A stretch of 50,525 nucleotides of DNA from an uncultured Oscillospiraceae bacterium (GCA_900754605.1 CAAEDK010000265.1:1-50525); one strand, 5' to 3'. Positions 16,002-26,443 are shown, counted from the first letter of the stretch. Notes: generated by a model from the letters alone, not told the origin. Program-made: numbers and translations.

Positions 16002-16312
16002 ACTATCCCTCCTCACCCTGGGGTGGCAGCGGCAAAAAGTTGTACATTTGCGGCCACATTACAAGAAAATTTTTCAGATTCCAGAAAATATCTGGCTCTA
16101 TTTCCACAAAATCCAGCTGAATGTGGAAAACTAACTCGACACTTCACCGCCTCACTTCCTATCTTCCGCTTAATTTTACAAATTTTTCAATCTTCCTGAG
16201 TTATGGTAAAGAGAGCAAAATTTACCGTCCATTCTGCCTGCATAGAAGCTTCGCAGCCTCCACATCCTGTTTACACACGGAAACACAATATCCAGATCAG
16301 GAGGTACTTGGC
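16002..16312. other. Divergent intergenic region with inverted repeats
   Basis: This AT-rich gap separates the leftward particle operon from the rightward carboxypeptidase gene, so it must hold both promoters. I see two inverted repeats: CCAGA/TCTGG (16081-16085 and 16091-16095) and TTTCCACA/TGTGGAAA (16101-16108 and 16122-16129). Neither strand shows a convincing sigma-A -35/-10 pair for the leftward operon, so its promoter may use another sigma factor or an activator. No coding region was recognised here. Confidence 0.5.
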
Positions 16313-17470
16313 ATGAAAAAGAGAATCTGTGCCCTGCTGCTGGCAGCTGCCATGCTCACAAGCGGCGCATCAGCAGCTGGGGAGGAGGATCCGGCGGCGC
16401 AGCCGAATCTGGATCTGTCCGCCGCATCTGCGGTTCTGATGGAAAAAGAGACGGGCACTCTGCTCTATGAGAAGGAGGCCCATCAGCAGCTGGAGCCTGC
16501 TAGTGTAACAAAAGTAATGACTCTGCTGCTGATCATGGAAGATTTGGACAGCGGGCGATTATCTAAAGAGGACATGGTCACCGTTTCTGCCGCTGCTGCA
16601 GGAATGGGCGGTTCCCAGGTCTACCTAAAAGAAGGGGAGCAATTTTCTGCCGGTGAACTCATCAAGTGTATTGCGGTGGTTTCGGGCAATGACGCGGCAG
16701 TGGCTATGGCAGAGCACTTGGCTGGCAGTGAGACCGCCTTTGTCGATCGGATGAACCGTCGTGCCCGGGAGTTGGGCATGGCAGACACCTCCTTTGTCAA
16801 CTGTACCGGTCTTCCTGCTGCCGGTCATAAGAGCTCAGCCTATGATATCGCACTTATGTCCCGGGAACTGATCCTACACCACCCGGATATCCGAACGTAT
16901 ACCACCATTTGGATGGACTCCATCCGGGATGGAACCTTTGGCCTGACCAATACCAATCGTTTGGTGCGATTTTATCCCGGAGCCACGGGACTCAAGACCG
17001 GGTCCACCGACTCAGCCCTCTACTGCCTGTCCGCCACTGCTGAGCGGGACGGTATGGAGCTCATCGCCGTAGTGATGAAGGCCCCCAGTTCCGCCCACCG
17101 CTTTGCCGATGCCAAAACCCTGCTGGACTACGGCTTTTCTGCCTGGTCCCTGGTCAATGTCTACCCTGACACTCCCCTGGTTCCCATTCCAGTGCTGCTG
17201 GGGACAGTCAATCAGATCCAGCCCCATCTGGCCCGCGACTGCCGTCTGCTGGTTCGAAAAGGGCAGGAGGGGTCTGTGACCACCCGGCTGACCCTGGCAC
17301 AGGATCTGGAAGCCCCGGTGGAACCTGGTCAGACTGTGGGAGAACTTGAGGTCTCAGTAGACGGTCAGGTGCGGGACACCGTGCCCATTCTGGCCGCTCA
17401 GGGGGCCGGACGTTTGACCGTAACACGCATTTTCACTCGTCTGCTCCATCAGCTTCTCATGGCCGAGTAA
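16313..17470 (+). CDS. D-alanyl-D-alanine carboxypeptidase (penicillin-binding protein 5/DacF type)
   Basis: A 385-residue secreted enzyme that trims the terminal D-alanine from peptidoglycan pentapeptides. It has a signal peptide (residues 1-21), the active serine in the SVTK tetrad at S64/K67, SGN at 124-126 and KTG at 228-230, and a C-terminal beta domain (about residues 290-370). The ATG has AGGAGG 8 bases upstream. The frame could begin earlier at 16121 but that region has no site. Its neighbour in the opposite direction is the particle operon; a functional link is not shown. In sporulating relatives related enzymes act in spore cortex formation, so that role is possible. Confidence 0.85.
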   Translation: MKKRICALLLAAAMLTSGASAAGEEDPAAQPNLDLSAASAVLMEKETGTLLYEKEAHQQLEPASVTKVMTLLLIMEDLDSGRLSKEDMVTVSAAAAGMGGSQVYLKEGEQFSAGELIKCIAVVSGNDAAVAMAEHLAGSETAFVDRMNRRARELGMADTSFVNCTGLPAAGHKSSAYDIALMSRELILHHPDIRTYTTIWMDSIRDGTFGLTNTNRLVRFYPGATGLKTGSTDSALYCLSATAERDGMELIAVVMKAPSSAHRFADAKTLLDYGFSAWSLVNVYPDTPLVPIPVLLGTVNQIQPHLARDCRLLVRKGQEGSVTTRLTLAQDLEAPVEPGQTVGELEVSVDGQVRDTVPILAAQGAGRLTVTRIFTRLLHQLLMAE

Positions 17471-17476
17471 ACAGTC

Positions 17477-17520
17477 CTGCCGGGGAGGCGTGCTGTCTTG
17501 CACTCTCCCCGGCAGATTTC
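17477..17520 (+). terminator. Hairpin behind the carboxypeptidase gene
   Basis: A perfect 11-bp stem (17477-17487 with 17505-17515) and a 17-base loop, followed by a weak pyrimidine run. It probably ends the transcript and isolates the glycogen operon that starts 60 bp later. Confidence 0.6.
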
Positions 17521-17575
17521 CAGTTCCGCTCCCTCTTATCCCCCTTGGATGTCCTGCAATTAACCGCCTTTTGAC

Positions 17576-17604
17576 TTGACGGTCTCCCATGGCTGTTGTA
17601 TAAT
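17576..17604 (+). promoter_or_regulatory. Strong sigma-A promoter of the glg operon
   Basis: A -35 TTGACG (17576-17581) and a perfect -10 TATAAT (17599-17604) lie 17 bp apart. The leader to glgB is about 80 bases long. Confidence 0.85.
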
Positions 17605-17691
17605 TTATATAAATATTAGGGGGGGCATTTTTATAAGGTTGTTATTTTCGATGCAATGCGCTGCGAAATCCACAAGAATGAGGTGATCTCA

Positions 17692-19752
17692 TTGGTCAAA
17701 TATGATGGAAAACTGTCTGAATATGATCTATTTCTAGAACTGGAGGCGTTTTCCGAGGGCCGAAGCTGCCATGCATGGCGCTGTTTCGGTGCACATCCCT
17801 GCCGTAAGGACGGACAGGAGGGCTATCTCTTTCGTGTCTGGGCGCCCAATGCCAAACAAGTCTGTGTCTTTGGTGATTTTAACGGATGGGACGAACATTC
17901 CGCCCCGCTTGAAAAACTCGAGGGCGGTATCTGGGAGGGGTTTTTACCCGGTCTGAAACGCTATGATACATACAAATATGCCATCCATGCCGCCGATGGA
18001 ACGGTAACGGCCAAGGCTGACCCATACGCTTTCCACGCTGAAACTCGTCCTGGGAACGCATCCAAACTCTATGAACTGGATGAATACCCCTGGGGGGATG
18101 CCGGCTGGATGAACTACCGGGCCAAAAATCCTCCTTACCGCCGGCCTATGAACATCTATGAATGTCATCTGGGCTCCTGGCGCCGCACCGGTGAAGGCGA
18201 GTTTCTCTCCTACCGTGATACCACCCGCTACCTGGTGCCCTACATTAAGGAGATGGGCTATACCCATGTAGAGCTGCTCCCCGTCATGGAGCACCCTCTG
18301 GATGCCTCTTGGGGCTATCAGGTCACCGGTTATTTCGCCGCCACCAGCCGCTTCGGCACACCGGATGACTTAAAATACCTCATCGACCAGCTCCATCAAG
18401 CTGGAGTAGGTGTCATTCTGGACTGGGTCCCCGCCCACTTCCCCCGTGATGCCTTCGGCCTGTATCACTTTGACGGTACTCCAACCTACGAATATGCCGA
18501 TCCCCGGAAGGGAGAGCACCCCGACTGGGGCACCCAAGTGTTTGACCTGGGCCGGAATGAAGTCCGCTCCTTCCTCTTTTCCAATGCTATGTTCTGGCTG
18601 GAGGAATACCACGCTGATGGACTTCGGGTGGATGCCGTCTCCTCCATGCTCTACCTGGACTACGGACGTCAGGACGGAGCTTGGATGCCAAACATCCACG
18701 GCGGCAAGGAAAATCTGGAGGCCATCGAGTTCTTCCAAAAGCTGAATACCACTATTTTCGCGGCCCATCCTGATGTGCTGATGATTGCCGAGGAGTCTAC
18801 TGCCTGGCCCAAGGTCACTTACCCTGTGGACGAGGGGGGACTTGGTTTCAACTTTAAGTGGAACATGGGCTGGATGAATGATATCTGCCACTATATTAAG
18901 CTGGATCCCTATTTCCGACAGTTCAACCATCGTGATATCACCTTCTCCCTGATGTATGCCTTCTCAGAAAATTATATACTCCCTCTTTCCCATGATGAAG
19001 TAGTCCACATGAAAGGCTCTTTCCTTGGAAAAATGCCTGGTGAAAACAACGAGAAGTTCGCCGGTGTCCGTGCCTTCTATGCCTATATGCTTACCCATCC
19101 GGGCAAAAAGCTTTCCTTTATGGGGGCAGAGCTGGGCCAGTGGAACGAGTGGCATTATGAGTACTCTCTGGACTGGCATCTGCTCCAATATGAGCCTCAT
19201 CGCCAGATCCAAAAATTTTTCCAGGCAGCCAATGCTTTCTATCTGGCAGAACCTGCTCTCTGGGAGCAGGATGACTCCTGGCAGGGCTTCCAGTGGCTGT
19301 GCGCTGATGACCACACCGCCAACACGGTAGCCTTCCTACGTTGGGATCGTGAAGGCCGCCCCCTCATCGTGGCGTGCAACTTCTCGCCCATCCACCGCAA
19401 AGGTTACTATGTAGGCGCTCCCTTCCCGGGCACTTGGGCACCAGTACTCAATACTGACTCCGTAGAGTTCGGCGGCTCCGGCTTGGGCGACACTGCTCCC
19501 ATCAAAACGGTCAGCACCCCCTGTCACGATCAAGAGCAGGCCATCTCCATTGATCTGCCTCCCATGTCCGTGATGGTTTACCGGTGTATCCGCCGCAGCC
19601 CCGTCCGCAAGAAAAAAACAGTGGAAAAGGCACCGGAGAAGAAGCTATCCCCCAAGTCAGGGACGGGCAAAACTGCCTCCGCGAAAACCTCCGCCCGCAA
19701 ATCGAAGGCCGCAGCACGGCCAGGGCGCAAACCCAAGACCGATCAGGCGTGA
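17692..19752 (+). CDS. glgB: 1,4-alpha-glucan branching enzyme
   Basis: GlgB adds alpha-1,6 branches to glycogen. It is a GH13 enzyme with an N-terminal CBM48 domain (about residues 60-150), a TIM barrel with the catalytic aspartate D314 (GLRVDAV), acid/base E367 (MIAEEST) and D435 (LSHDEVVH). The length is 686 residues. I set the start at TTG 17692 because GAGGTGATC, which fits the 16S tail very well, ends just upstream; an ATG at 17656 has no site. An unusual C-terminal tail of about 53 residues is rich in Lys, Arg, Ala and Ser (RKKKTVEKAPEKK, KTSARKSKAAARPGRKPKT). First gene of glgB-C-D-A. Confidence 0.95.
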   Translation: MVKYDGKLSEYDLFLELEAFSEGRSCHAWRCFGAHPCRKDGQEGYLFRVWAPNAKQVCVFGDFNGWDEHSAPLEKLEGGIWEGFLPGLKRYDTYKYAIHAADGTVTAKADPYAFHAETRPGNASKLYELDEYPWGDAGWMNYRAKNPPYRRPMNIYECHLGSWRRTGEGEFLSYRDTTRYLVPYIKEMGYTHVELLPVMEHPLDASWGYQVTGYFAATSRFGTPDDLKYLIDQLHQAGVGVILDWVPAHFPRDAFGLYHFDGTPTYEYADPRKGEHPDWGTQVFDLGRNEVRSFLFSNAMFWLEEYHADGLRVDAVSSMLYLDYGRQDGAWMPNIHGGKENLEAIEFFQKLNTTIFAAHPDVLMIAEESTAWPKVTYPVDEGGLGFNFKWNMGWMNDICHYIKLDPYFRQFNHRDITFSLMYAFSENYILPLSHDEVVHMKGSFLGKMPGENNEKFAGVRAFYAYMLTHPGKKLSFMGAELGQWNEWHYEYSLDWHLLQYEPHRQIQKFFQAANAFYLAEPALWEQDDSWQGFQWLCADDHTANTVAFLRWDREGRPLIVACNFSPIHRKGYYVGAPFPGTWAPVLNTDSVEFGGSGLGDTAPIKTVSTPCHDQEQAISIDLPPMSVMVYRCIRRSPVRKKKTVEKAPEKKLSPKSGTGKTASAKTSARKSKAAARPGRKPKTDQA

Positions 19753-19815
19753 ACCTCTCGCCTGTGGTTTTTACCGCAGATCCAGCGGTCTACATTACAT
19801 CAGAGGTGAAGGACA

Positions 19816-21030
19816 ATGAAAAAAGAAGTTGTGGCCATGCTGTTGGCAGGCGGACAAGGCAGCCGTCTCTACGCCCTTACCAGCCATGTGGCCAAGCCTG
19901 CCGTTCCCTTCGGCGGGAAGTACCGTATCATCGATTTTCCTCTCTCCAACTGTGTCAACTCCGGTATTGACACAGTAGGCGTACTGACCCAGTATCGCCC
20001 TTTGGAGCTAAACAGTTATATTGGCTCCGGCCAGCCCTGGGATCTGGACCGATCCGATGGCGGCGTCCATATTCTCCCCCCTTATATGCGGGAGGGCGAC
20101 CAGGGCACCTGGTATAAAGGCACTGCCAATGCGATCTATCAGAATATCGGTTTCTTGGATATGTACGATCCGGAATATGTGGTCATCCTGTCCGGCGACC
20201 ATATTTATAAAATGGACTACACCGATATGCTGGACCTGCATAAGAAGAGTGACGCAGCCTGCACCATCTCCGTGCTGGAAGTCACCCTAGAGGAGGCCAC
20301 CCGCTTTGGCATTATGAACGTGGACGAGAACGACCAGGTCTATGAATTTGAAGAGAAGCCCAAGCAGCCCAAAAGCAATCTGGCCTCTATGGGCATCTAT
20401 ATCTTTACCTGGTCCAAGCTGCGCCGCTACCTCATCGAGGATGAGGAAAATCCCGCCTCCTCCAATGACTTCGGCAAAAATATCATCCCTGCCATGTTAG
20501 AGGCTGGTGAAAAATTGATGGCCTACCGTTTCCACGGCTATTGGAAAGACGTTGGTACCATCAACTCTCTATGGGACGCCAATATGGATATGCTGGCCCC
20601 AAGCAACGAAAATGGCATCAACCTCTACGACACCAGTTGGCCCATCTACGCCCGTACCCCTGTCCGCCCGCCCCATGTCACCGGCCCCAACGCTCAGATT
20701 TCTCACTCTCTGGTTACCGGCGGCTGCCAGGTAGACGGTTCGGTGGAGAATTCTGTGCTGTTCCACTCCGTTACAGTGGAGGAGGGCGCTGACGTTCAGT
20801 ACTCCATCCTCATGCCCGGTGCTGTGGTCAAGAAAGGCGCTGTAGTGGCCTATGCCATCGTGGCAGAGGGCGCAGTCATCGAAGCTGAGGCCACCGTGGG
20901 TGCTCCGCCCTCAGAAGATCCGAATTGGGGGATCGCCGTAGTGGCTGGCGGTGTTCATGTAGGAGAAAAGGCCGTGGTCAAGCCCAGCGCCATGGTTCGG
21001 AATGATGTGAAGGGAGGTGAGCAGGTATGA
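19816..21030 (+). CDS. glgC: Glucose-1-phosphate adenylyltransferase, catalytic subunit
   Basis: GlgC makes ADP-glucose from glucose-1-phosphate and ATP, the committed step of glycogen synthesis. The 404-residue length fits. Visible motifs are GGQGSRL near the start, [18 protein letters not shown], the GDHIYKMDY substrate site and a C-terminal left-handed beta-helix with hexapeptide-like repeats. The ATG follows GAGGTGAAGGACA. It overlaps glgD by ATGA, fitting an obligate GlgC/GlgD pair as known in Firmicutes, where GlgD modulates GlgC. Confidence 0.96.
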   Translation: MKKEVVAMLLAGGQGSRLYALTSHVAKPAVPFGGKYRIIDFPLSNCVNSGIDTVGVLTQYRPLELNSYIGSGQPWDLDRSDGGVHILPPYMREGDQGTWYKGTANAIYQNIGFLDMYDPEYVVILSGDHIYKMDYTDMLDLHKKSDAACTISVLEVTLEEATRFGIMNVDENDQVYEFEEKPKQPKSNLASMGIYIFTWSKLRRYLIEDEENPASSNDFGKNIIPAMLEAGEKLMAYRFHGYWKDVGTINSLWDANMDMLAPSNENGINLYDTSWPIYARTPVRPPHVTGPNAQISHSLVTGGCQVDGSVENSVLFHSVTVEEGADVQYSILMPGAVVKKGAVVAYAIVAEGAVIEAEATVGAPPSEDPNWGIAVVAGGVHVGEKAVVKPSAMVRNDVKGGEQV

Positions 21031-22139
21031 ACGATCTTCATGGAATCGTGTTCGCGTGCCGCTCTGACGCCAATCTGGGTGAATTGACCCGCCCCCGTAA
21101 CACCTGCTCTCTGCCATTTGGCGGCCGCTACCGCCTGATCGACTTTATGCTGTCCAACTATGTCAATGCCGGCATCACTGATGTGGGGGTTATCGTTCAT
21201 CAGAGCTATCAGTCGCTGTTGGATCATGTAGGTTCCGGCAAGGACTGGGATCTGTCCCGTAAACACGGCGGCCTGCGGATCCTCCCTCCCTTCGGCTATG
21301 CAGAGCGAGGCGGCGAGTACCGCGGCAATATGGACGCCCTTTCCGGCGTGGCCGACTATCTGGAGAATATCCGCCAAGACTATGTGATCCTGGCTTGGGG
21401 TGATATGGCGGTCAATCTTCCCGTGGCCGAAGTATTCCAGCAGCATCTGGACAGCGGCGCGGATGTAACCATGGTTTGTACACCCAGCTTGAAGGGTGCC
21501 CCCCGCTTCTCTGAGTATGTGGAGGTAGATGACTCCGGCCGGGTCACCGACCTGTCCGTTCATCCTGTAACCGCCGGCAGCACCCTAGAGAGCCTGGAGA
21601 TCTATATCCTGTCCAAAAAGCTTCTGCTGGACATGGTGGATTACTGTTCCGCCCATGATATCGTGAACTTCAGCCGCGGTGTTCTTCAGCCCCGGCTCAA
21701 AACCCTAAAGCTGATGTCCTATGTCCATCAGGGGTATGTGGCCCGCTTCCAGTCGGTCAGCGGTTACTTCCAGCGCTCCATGGATTTGTTGGAGCCCTCC
21801 GTTCGGGATGAGCTCTTTAACCCCGACCGTCCTATCCGAACCAAGGACCGGTCCAATCCTTCTACCTACTACGGCCCCGACTCCCGTTCCGTCCACTCTC
21901 TGGTTGCAGACGGCTGCCTCATTGAAGGCGAGGTGGAAAACTCCATTATCTCCCGGGGCGTCATCATAGAGAAGGGTGCCCGGGTATGCGACAGCGTCCT
22001 GATGCAGGGCACTGTGGTCAAAAGTGGTGCTTCCCTGGCCTATGTCATCGCAGATAAGAATGTTACCATCAATCAGGACCGGATGCTCATGGGCCATCTG
22101 ACCTATCCTCTGGCCATTGCCAAGGAGTCCGTGGTCTGA
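21027..22139 (+). CDS. glgD: GlgD, regulatory partner of GlgC
   Basis: A 370-residue paralogue of GlgC. It keeps the fold ([24 protein letters not shown], then the C-terminal beta-helix) but lacks the GGxGxRL nucleotide loop of GlgC; the corresponding region reads [12 protein letters not shown], as expected for the non-catalytic subunit. It is translationally coupled to glgC by a 4-bp overlap, so the two are made in step. Confidence 0.93.
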   Translation: MNDLHGIVFACRSDANLGELTRPRNTCSLPFGGRYRLIDFMLSNYVNAGITDVGVIVHQSYQSLLDHVGSGKDWDLSRKHGGLRILPPFGYAERGGEYRGNMDALSGVADYLENIRQDYVILAWGDMAVNLPVAEVFQQHLDSGADVTMVCTPSLKGAPRFSEYVEVDDSGRVTDLSVHPVTAGSTLESLEIYILSKKLLLDMVDYCSAHDIVNFSRGVLQPRLKTLKLMSYVHQGYVARFQSVSGYFQRSMDLLEPSVRDELFNPDRPIRTKDRSNPSTYYGPDSRSVHSLVADGCLIEGEVENSIISRGVIIEKGARVCDSVLMQGTVVKSGASLAYVIADKNVTINQDRMLMGHLTYPLAIAKESVV

Positions 22140-22223
22140 TCTTGTACTCCTGCCGGAGCGCCGTGCCTCAGCACGACGCTCCGGCTTCCAACTCATTTTG
22201 TGCTTGTGGAAAGGGGACTTATT

Positions 22224-23660
22224 ATGAAGATCCTGTTTGCCGCCTCTGAGGCGGTACCCTTTATTAAAACCGGCGGTCTTGCCGATGTAGCTGGCTCCCT
22301 GCCTAAGGCGCTGGCCCAAGCTGGACACGAGGTCAAGGTCATCCTCCCCCTCTATGAGGGCATCGGAGAGCAGTGGCGCAGTCAGATGACCTTTCTGAAA
22401 TACTTCAATGTACCCCTCTCCTGGCGGCAGGTCTACTGCGGCTTATTCCAGCTGGAGCGGGAAGGTGTCACCTATTGGTTTGTTGACAATGAGTACTACT
22501 TCAAGCGCTGGCAGATCTATGGCCACTTTGATGACTGCGAACGCTTCGCCTTCTTCTCCCGCGCCGTGGTAGAAACGCCAGGCCAGTTGGACTGGTCTCC
22601 AGATATCATCCACTGCAATGACTGGCAGACCGCGCTGATTCCGGTCTATCTGTTAGAGGATAAATACCGTATTCCTCAGTTGAATCATGTCAAAACCGTA
22701 TTTACGATCCATAATGTAGAGTATCAGGGCCGTTACGGCGACCAGGTCCTGGAGGATGTGATTGGCCTGGGCCGCAACTATTTCAATGAGGGCATGCTGG
22801 CTCACCAAGGCGACGTAAATTTGATGAAGGGCGCCATCATGGCCTCCACTTATGTCACCACAGTCTCGCCCACCTATGCTCAGGAACTCCGCCTGCCTTT
22901 CTATGCCCATGGTATGGACGGCGTCATCAATCAGCAAAGCGGCAAACTTCAGGGGATCCTGAACGGGATTGATATGGCTCTGTATGATCCCTCTTCTATC
23001 CCCGATCTGGCCGCTAACTTCACCCCCGCATCGCCCACCAAGGGTAAAAATGCCTGTAAGCTGGCCCTCCAGAGGAAAGTGGGGCTGCGGGAAGATGAAT
23101 CCACCCCCATCATCGCCTGTGTTTCCCGCTTGGTTGGGCACAAGGGCTTCTCCCTGGTTACCGATGTCCTTCATCAGATCATGGAGATGGATGTACAGAT
23201 GGTCGTGCTGGGCACTGGCGACTGGCAATATGAAGAGGCATTTCGAAATGCACAGCGTCAGTATCCCGGCCGCTTCTCCGCTCAGATCACTTACTCCGGC
23301 CCTCTGTCCAACATGATCTACGCCGGTGCGGATCTGTTTCTCATGCCCTCGATTAGTGAGCCATGCGGCCTGAGCCAGATGATCGCCATGCGTTTTGGCA
23401 CGGTTCCTATCGTCCGCGAGACTGGCGGCCTGAAGGACACCGTTCTGCCCTACAACAAATTTACCGGCGAGGGGCGGGGATTTACCTTTTCCGATATCAA
23501 TGCCGGGGATATGCTCTGGGTCATTCGTGAGGCAGTAGACCTCTACTACAATAACAAGGATGCCTGGCACAGCCTCCAGAAGTCCGGCATGACCGCCGAC
23601 TTCAGCTGGGACCACTCTGCCCAAGAGTATCTGGATATCTATCAGCGCATCTCCGGCTGA
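22224..23660 (+). CDS. glgA: Glycogen synthase (ADP-glucose)
   Basis: A 478-residue GT5 enzyme that extends the alpha-1,4 chain from ADP-glucose. The KTGGLADV motif at residues 15-22 binds ADP-glucose and the C-terminal SISEPCGLSQMIAM segment carries the E-x7-E type catalytic/donor region. The ATG at 22224 follows AAAGGGGACTTATT; a frame start at 22200 lies upstream of the site and is rejected. It ends the glgB-C-D-A operon and is followed by a terminator. Confidence 0.95.
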   Translation: MKILFAASEAVPFIKTGGLADVAGSLPKALAQAGHEVKVILPLYEGIGEQWRSQMTFLKYFNVPLSWRQVYCGLFQLEREGVTYWFVDNEYYFKRWQIYGHFDDCERFAFFSRAVVETPGQLDWSPDIIHCNDWQTALIPVYLLEDKYRIPQLNHVKTVFTIHNVEYQGRYGDQVLEDVIGLGRNYFNEGMLAHQGDVNLMKGAIMASTYVTTVSPTYAQELRLPFYAHGMDGVINQQSGKLQGILNGIDMALYDPSSIPDLAANFTPASPTKGKNACKLALQRKVGLREDESTPIIACVSRLVGHKGFSLVTDVLHQIMEMDVQMVVLGTGDWQYEEAFRNAQRQYPGRFSAQITYSGPLSNMIYAGADLFLMPSISEPCGLSQMIAMRFGTVPIVRETGGLKDTVLPYNKFTGEGRGFTFSDINAGDMLWVIREAVDLYYNNKDAWHSLQKSGMTADFSWDHSAQEYLDIYQRISG

Positions 23661-23683
23661 TCCCGGACGATCCCGCTGCAGCA

Positions 23684-23716
23684 AGCCCTCCGCTCCGGCG
23701 GAGGGCTCAACTTTTC
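23684..23716 (+). terminator. Terminator of the glgBCDA operon
   Basis: A perfect 10-bp stem (AGCCCTCCGC with GCGGAGGGCT, 23684-23707) and a short T-rich run. It separates the operon from glgP. The gap to glgP (about 330 bp) holds no coding region that I trust, only this hairpin and the promoter below. Confidence 0.8.
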
Positions 23717-23870
23717 CCAAAACAGCCCATTTTATTGGTTAAGCATCTGCTAGAGATTGTTTTTCCTCTCTTTTTCTCTTTAGGCAGCTGCTTGCTGTTC
23801 CGTGTCAAAAACCAGGGCAAAAAAGTTCAGAAAACCGTTGATATTCCAAGGATTTGCTCCCTTCTTCGCA

Positions 23871-23899
23871 TTGACGCTCCAGTGGAAATCTGGTACAAT
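23871..23899 (+). promoter_or_regulatory. Sigma-A promoter of glgP
   Basis: TTGACG (23871-23876) and TACAAT (23894-23899) are 17 bp apart. The leader to glgP is about 90 bases. Confidence 0.8.
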
Positions 23900-23991
23900 A
23901 TCAAACAGATTCGGGTGACAATCTGGATGCCTGTTCCAGGCTTTCCGCTTTGTCATTTGATCACCATAAAGAATGAAACGGGGGCAACAAA

Positions 23992-26427
23992 ATGGCTGAA
24001 TACAGTAAAGCCCAGCTTACCGAAATGATAGTCGGAAAACTCCACCGCAACTTCGGACGCGATGTAGAGGACGCCAGTCCCAACCACATCTTTAAGGCCT
24101 GCGCTTTGGTACTGCGGGACATCATGTCCGCCCATCAGATGGAGACCGGGAACCGAGTCTGGGAGGATCAGCAGCGACAGGTCCACTACCTGTCCATGGA
24201 ATTTCTCATGGGGCGCTCCTTGGAGAAAAACGCCTACAACCTTGGCCTGCTGGATACCTTGAAGGAAGCACTGGAGGATCTGGGCTACTCCGCCTCCGAC
24301 CTCTTTGAGAAGGAGCCTGATGCCGGCTTGGGCAATGGCGGCCTGGGCCGGCTGGCCGCCTGCTATCTGGACTCTATGACCACCCTCGAGATCCCAGCCA
24401 CCGGCTATACGATCTGCTATGAGCTGGGCATCTTTAAGCAGAAAATTGTGGATGGCCGTCAGGTGGAACAGGCCGATAACTGGCTTGGACTGGGCGATGC
24501 CTGGCTCATCCCCAAGATAGACGAGACCGAGGAAGTCCGCTTCGGCGGCCGTGTGGTGGATCACTGGGATGAGCGCGGAGTGAATCACCCGGAACACATA
24601 GGCTACACCACTGTTTTGGCCATCCCCCGGGATATGGAGATCGCTGGCTACCAGACCAAACACACCAATACCCTGCGCCTTTGGGATGCCAAGAGCCCTG
24701 TTCCTGTAGATATGTCTTACTACTCCAAGGGTGAATACCTCAAAGCTGTGGAGCAGCAGGCTATGGCTGAGGTTATCGCCAAGGTGCTTTATCCCGATGA
24801 CAACCACTATGAGGGCAAGTCTCTGCGTCTGAAGCAGCAGTATTTCTTTGTCTCCGCCACTGTCCAGTCTATCGTACGCAAGCATCGCGCCCAATATGGC
24901 ACCTTGCGCAACTTCCATGAGAAGCACGTTCTCCAGATCAACGATACCCACCCCACTCTGGTTATCCCAGAACTGATGCGCATTCTGATGGATGTGGAGG
25001 GGTACAGTTGGAACGATGCCTGGAATATCGTCACCAAGTCAGTCGCCTACACCAATCACACCGTTCTGGCTGAGGCGCTGGAGCGTTGGCCCCAAGGCCT
25101 GATTGAAAGCCTCCTGCCCCGGATCTGGCAGATCCTGAAAGAGATCGCCGCCCGCTACCAGCGCCAGCTAGAGGAGCGCTTCCCCGGCGACCAGGATAAA
25201 GTGGCTAATATGGCCATCATCTGGAATGGAGAGGTTCGAATGGCCAACCTGTGCGTGTGCACCTGCTACGCCGTGAACGGTGTCTCTGCGCTCCATTCGG
25301 ATATTCTGAAGCAGGATGTGTTCCACGATGCCTACACCATGCATCCGGAGCAGTTCAAAAATGTCACCAACGGTGTGGATCATCGCCGGTGGCTGTCTCA
25401 GATCAACCCCAAACTGGATGCTCTGGTGCGGGAATGCGTTGGCGGAGATGACTACCTTCTGCACCCCGATGCCATCCAGGGTCTTGAGAAATATAAAGAT
25501 GATACGTCCATTCTGGATCGCCTGGAGGCCATTAAACTAGAAAATAAGCGCCGCTTTGCCGCCTATGTCGCCCGTGAGACCGGCGTGGTGCTAAACACCG
25601 ATGCCATCTTTGATGTTCAGGTGAAGCGTCTCCATGAGTACAAGCGCCAGCTGCTCAACGTCCTTCATATCATCCACCTGTATGACCAGCTGCGGGATAA
25701 CCCCAACATGGACTTCACCCCCCAGACCTTCCTCTTCGGAGCCAAGGCAGCCCCCGGTTATCATGTAGCCAAGAAGATCATCCAGCTTATCAACTCTCTG
25801 GCGGCTCAAATTGCCGCTGACCCGATCTGTAAGGATAAACTTCAGGTGGTCTTTTTGGAAAACTACCGTGTCTCCCTAGCCGAGCGGCTCATGCCTGCCA
25901 GCGAACTTAGCGAGCAGATCTCCACTGCTGGCAAGGAGGCCAGCGGTACTGGCAACATGAAGTTTATGATGAATGGTGCGCTGACCATCGGCACCCTGGA
26001 CGGCGCCAACGTAGAGATGCACCAACAGCTTGGGGATGAGAATATCTTCCTCTTCGGCCTTACCGCCGGTCAGGTTCAGGATTTGAAGTCCCGCGGTTAC
26101 CACCCCATGGACTACTATAACGGAAACGGTGCGCTTCGCCGGGTGATCGACCAGATCTCCAGAGGCTTCTCCGACCAGGTCGATTACTCCGACCTCACCG
26201 CACGCCTGTTGCATGGCGCAGGTGGCAGCCCTGCCGACGAGTATCTGCTTTTGGCCGACTTTGACAGCTACTGCCAAGCTCACCGCCGGGCCCTGGATGT
26301 CTACTCCGACCGCAAGCTCTGGAATCAGATGTCACTGATCAACATCGCACGCTCTGGCATCTTTGCCGCAGACCGATCCATCCGCGATTATGCTCGGGAC
26401 ATCTGGCACGTTCCCACCCGTCCCTAA
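23992..26427 (+). CDS. glgP: Glycogen phosphorylase
   Basis: An 811-residue GT35 enzyme that releases glucose-1-phosphate from glycogen. The pyridoxal phosphate lysine is in the EASGTGNMKFMMNGALTIGT motif, at about residue 657, and the whole sequence keeps the family length. The ATG follows AACGGGGGCAACAAA. It has its own promoter and terminator, so synthesis and breakdown of glycogen are separable units in one locus. Confidence 0.97.
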   Translation: MAEYSKAQLTEMIVGKLHRNFGRDVEDASPNHIFKACALVLRDIMSAHQMETGNRVWEDQQRQVHYLSMEFLMGRSLEKNAYNLGLLDTLKEALEDLGYSASDLFEKEPDAGLGNGGLGRLAACYLDSMTTLEIPATGYTICYELGIFKQKIVDGRQVEQADNWLGLGDAWLIPKIDETEEVRFGGRVVDHWDERGVNHPEHIGYTTVLAIPRDMEIAGYQTKHTNTLRLWDAKSPVPVDMSYYSKGEYLKAVEQQAMAEVIAKVLYPDDNHYEGKSLRLKQQYFFVSATVQSIVRKHRAQYGTLRNFHEKHVLQINDTHPTLVIPELMRILMDVEGYSWNDAWNIVTKSVAYTNHTVLAEALERWPQGLIESLLPRIWQILKEIAARYQRQLEERFPGDQDKVANMAIIWNGEVRMANLCVCTCYAVNGVSALHSDILKQDVFHDAYTMHPEQFKNVTNGVDHRRWLSQINPKLDALVRECVGGDDYLLHPDAIQGLEKYKDDTSILDRLEAIKLENKRRFAAYVARETGVVLNTDAIFDVQVKRLHEYKRQLLNVLHIIHLYDQLRDNPNMDFTPQTFLFGAKAAPGYHVAKKIIQLINSLAAQIAADPICKDKLQVVFLENYRVSLAERLMPASELSEQISTAGKEASGTGNMKFMMNGALTIGTLDGANVEMHQQLGDENIFLFGLTAGQVQDLKSRGYHPMDYYNGNGALRRVIDQISRGFSDQVDYSDLTARLLHGAGGSPADEYLLLADFDSYCQAHRRALDVYSDRKLWNQMSLINIARSGIFAADRSIRDYARDIWHVPTRP

Positions 26428-26443
26428 TTAAACAGTGTGAAAA

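Noticed and set aside
16121..16312. N-terminal extension of the carboxypeptidase gene
   Set aside because: The signal peptide begins at 16313, with a good ribosome site; the upstream region has AT-rich non-coding character.
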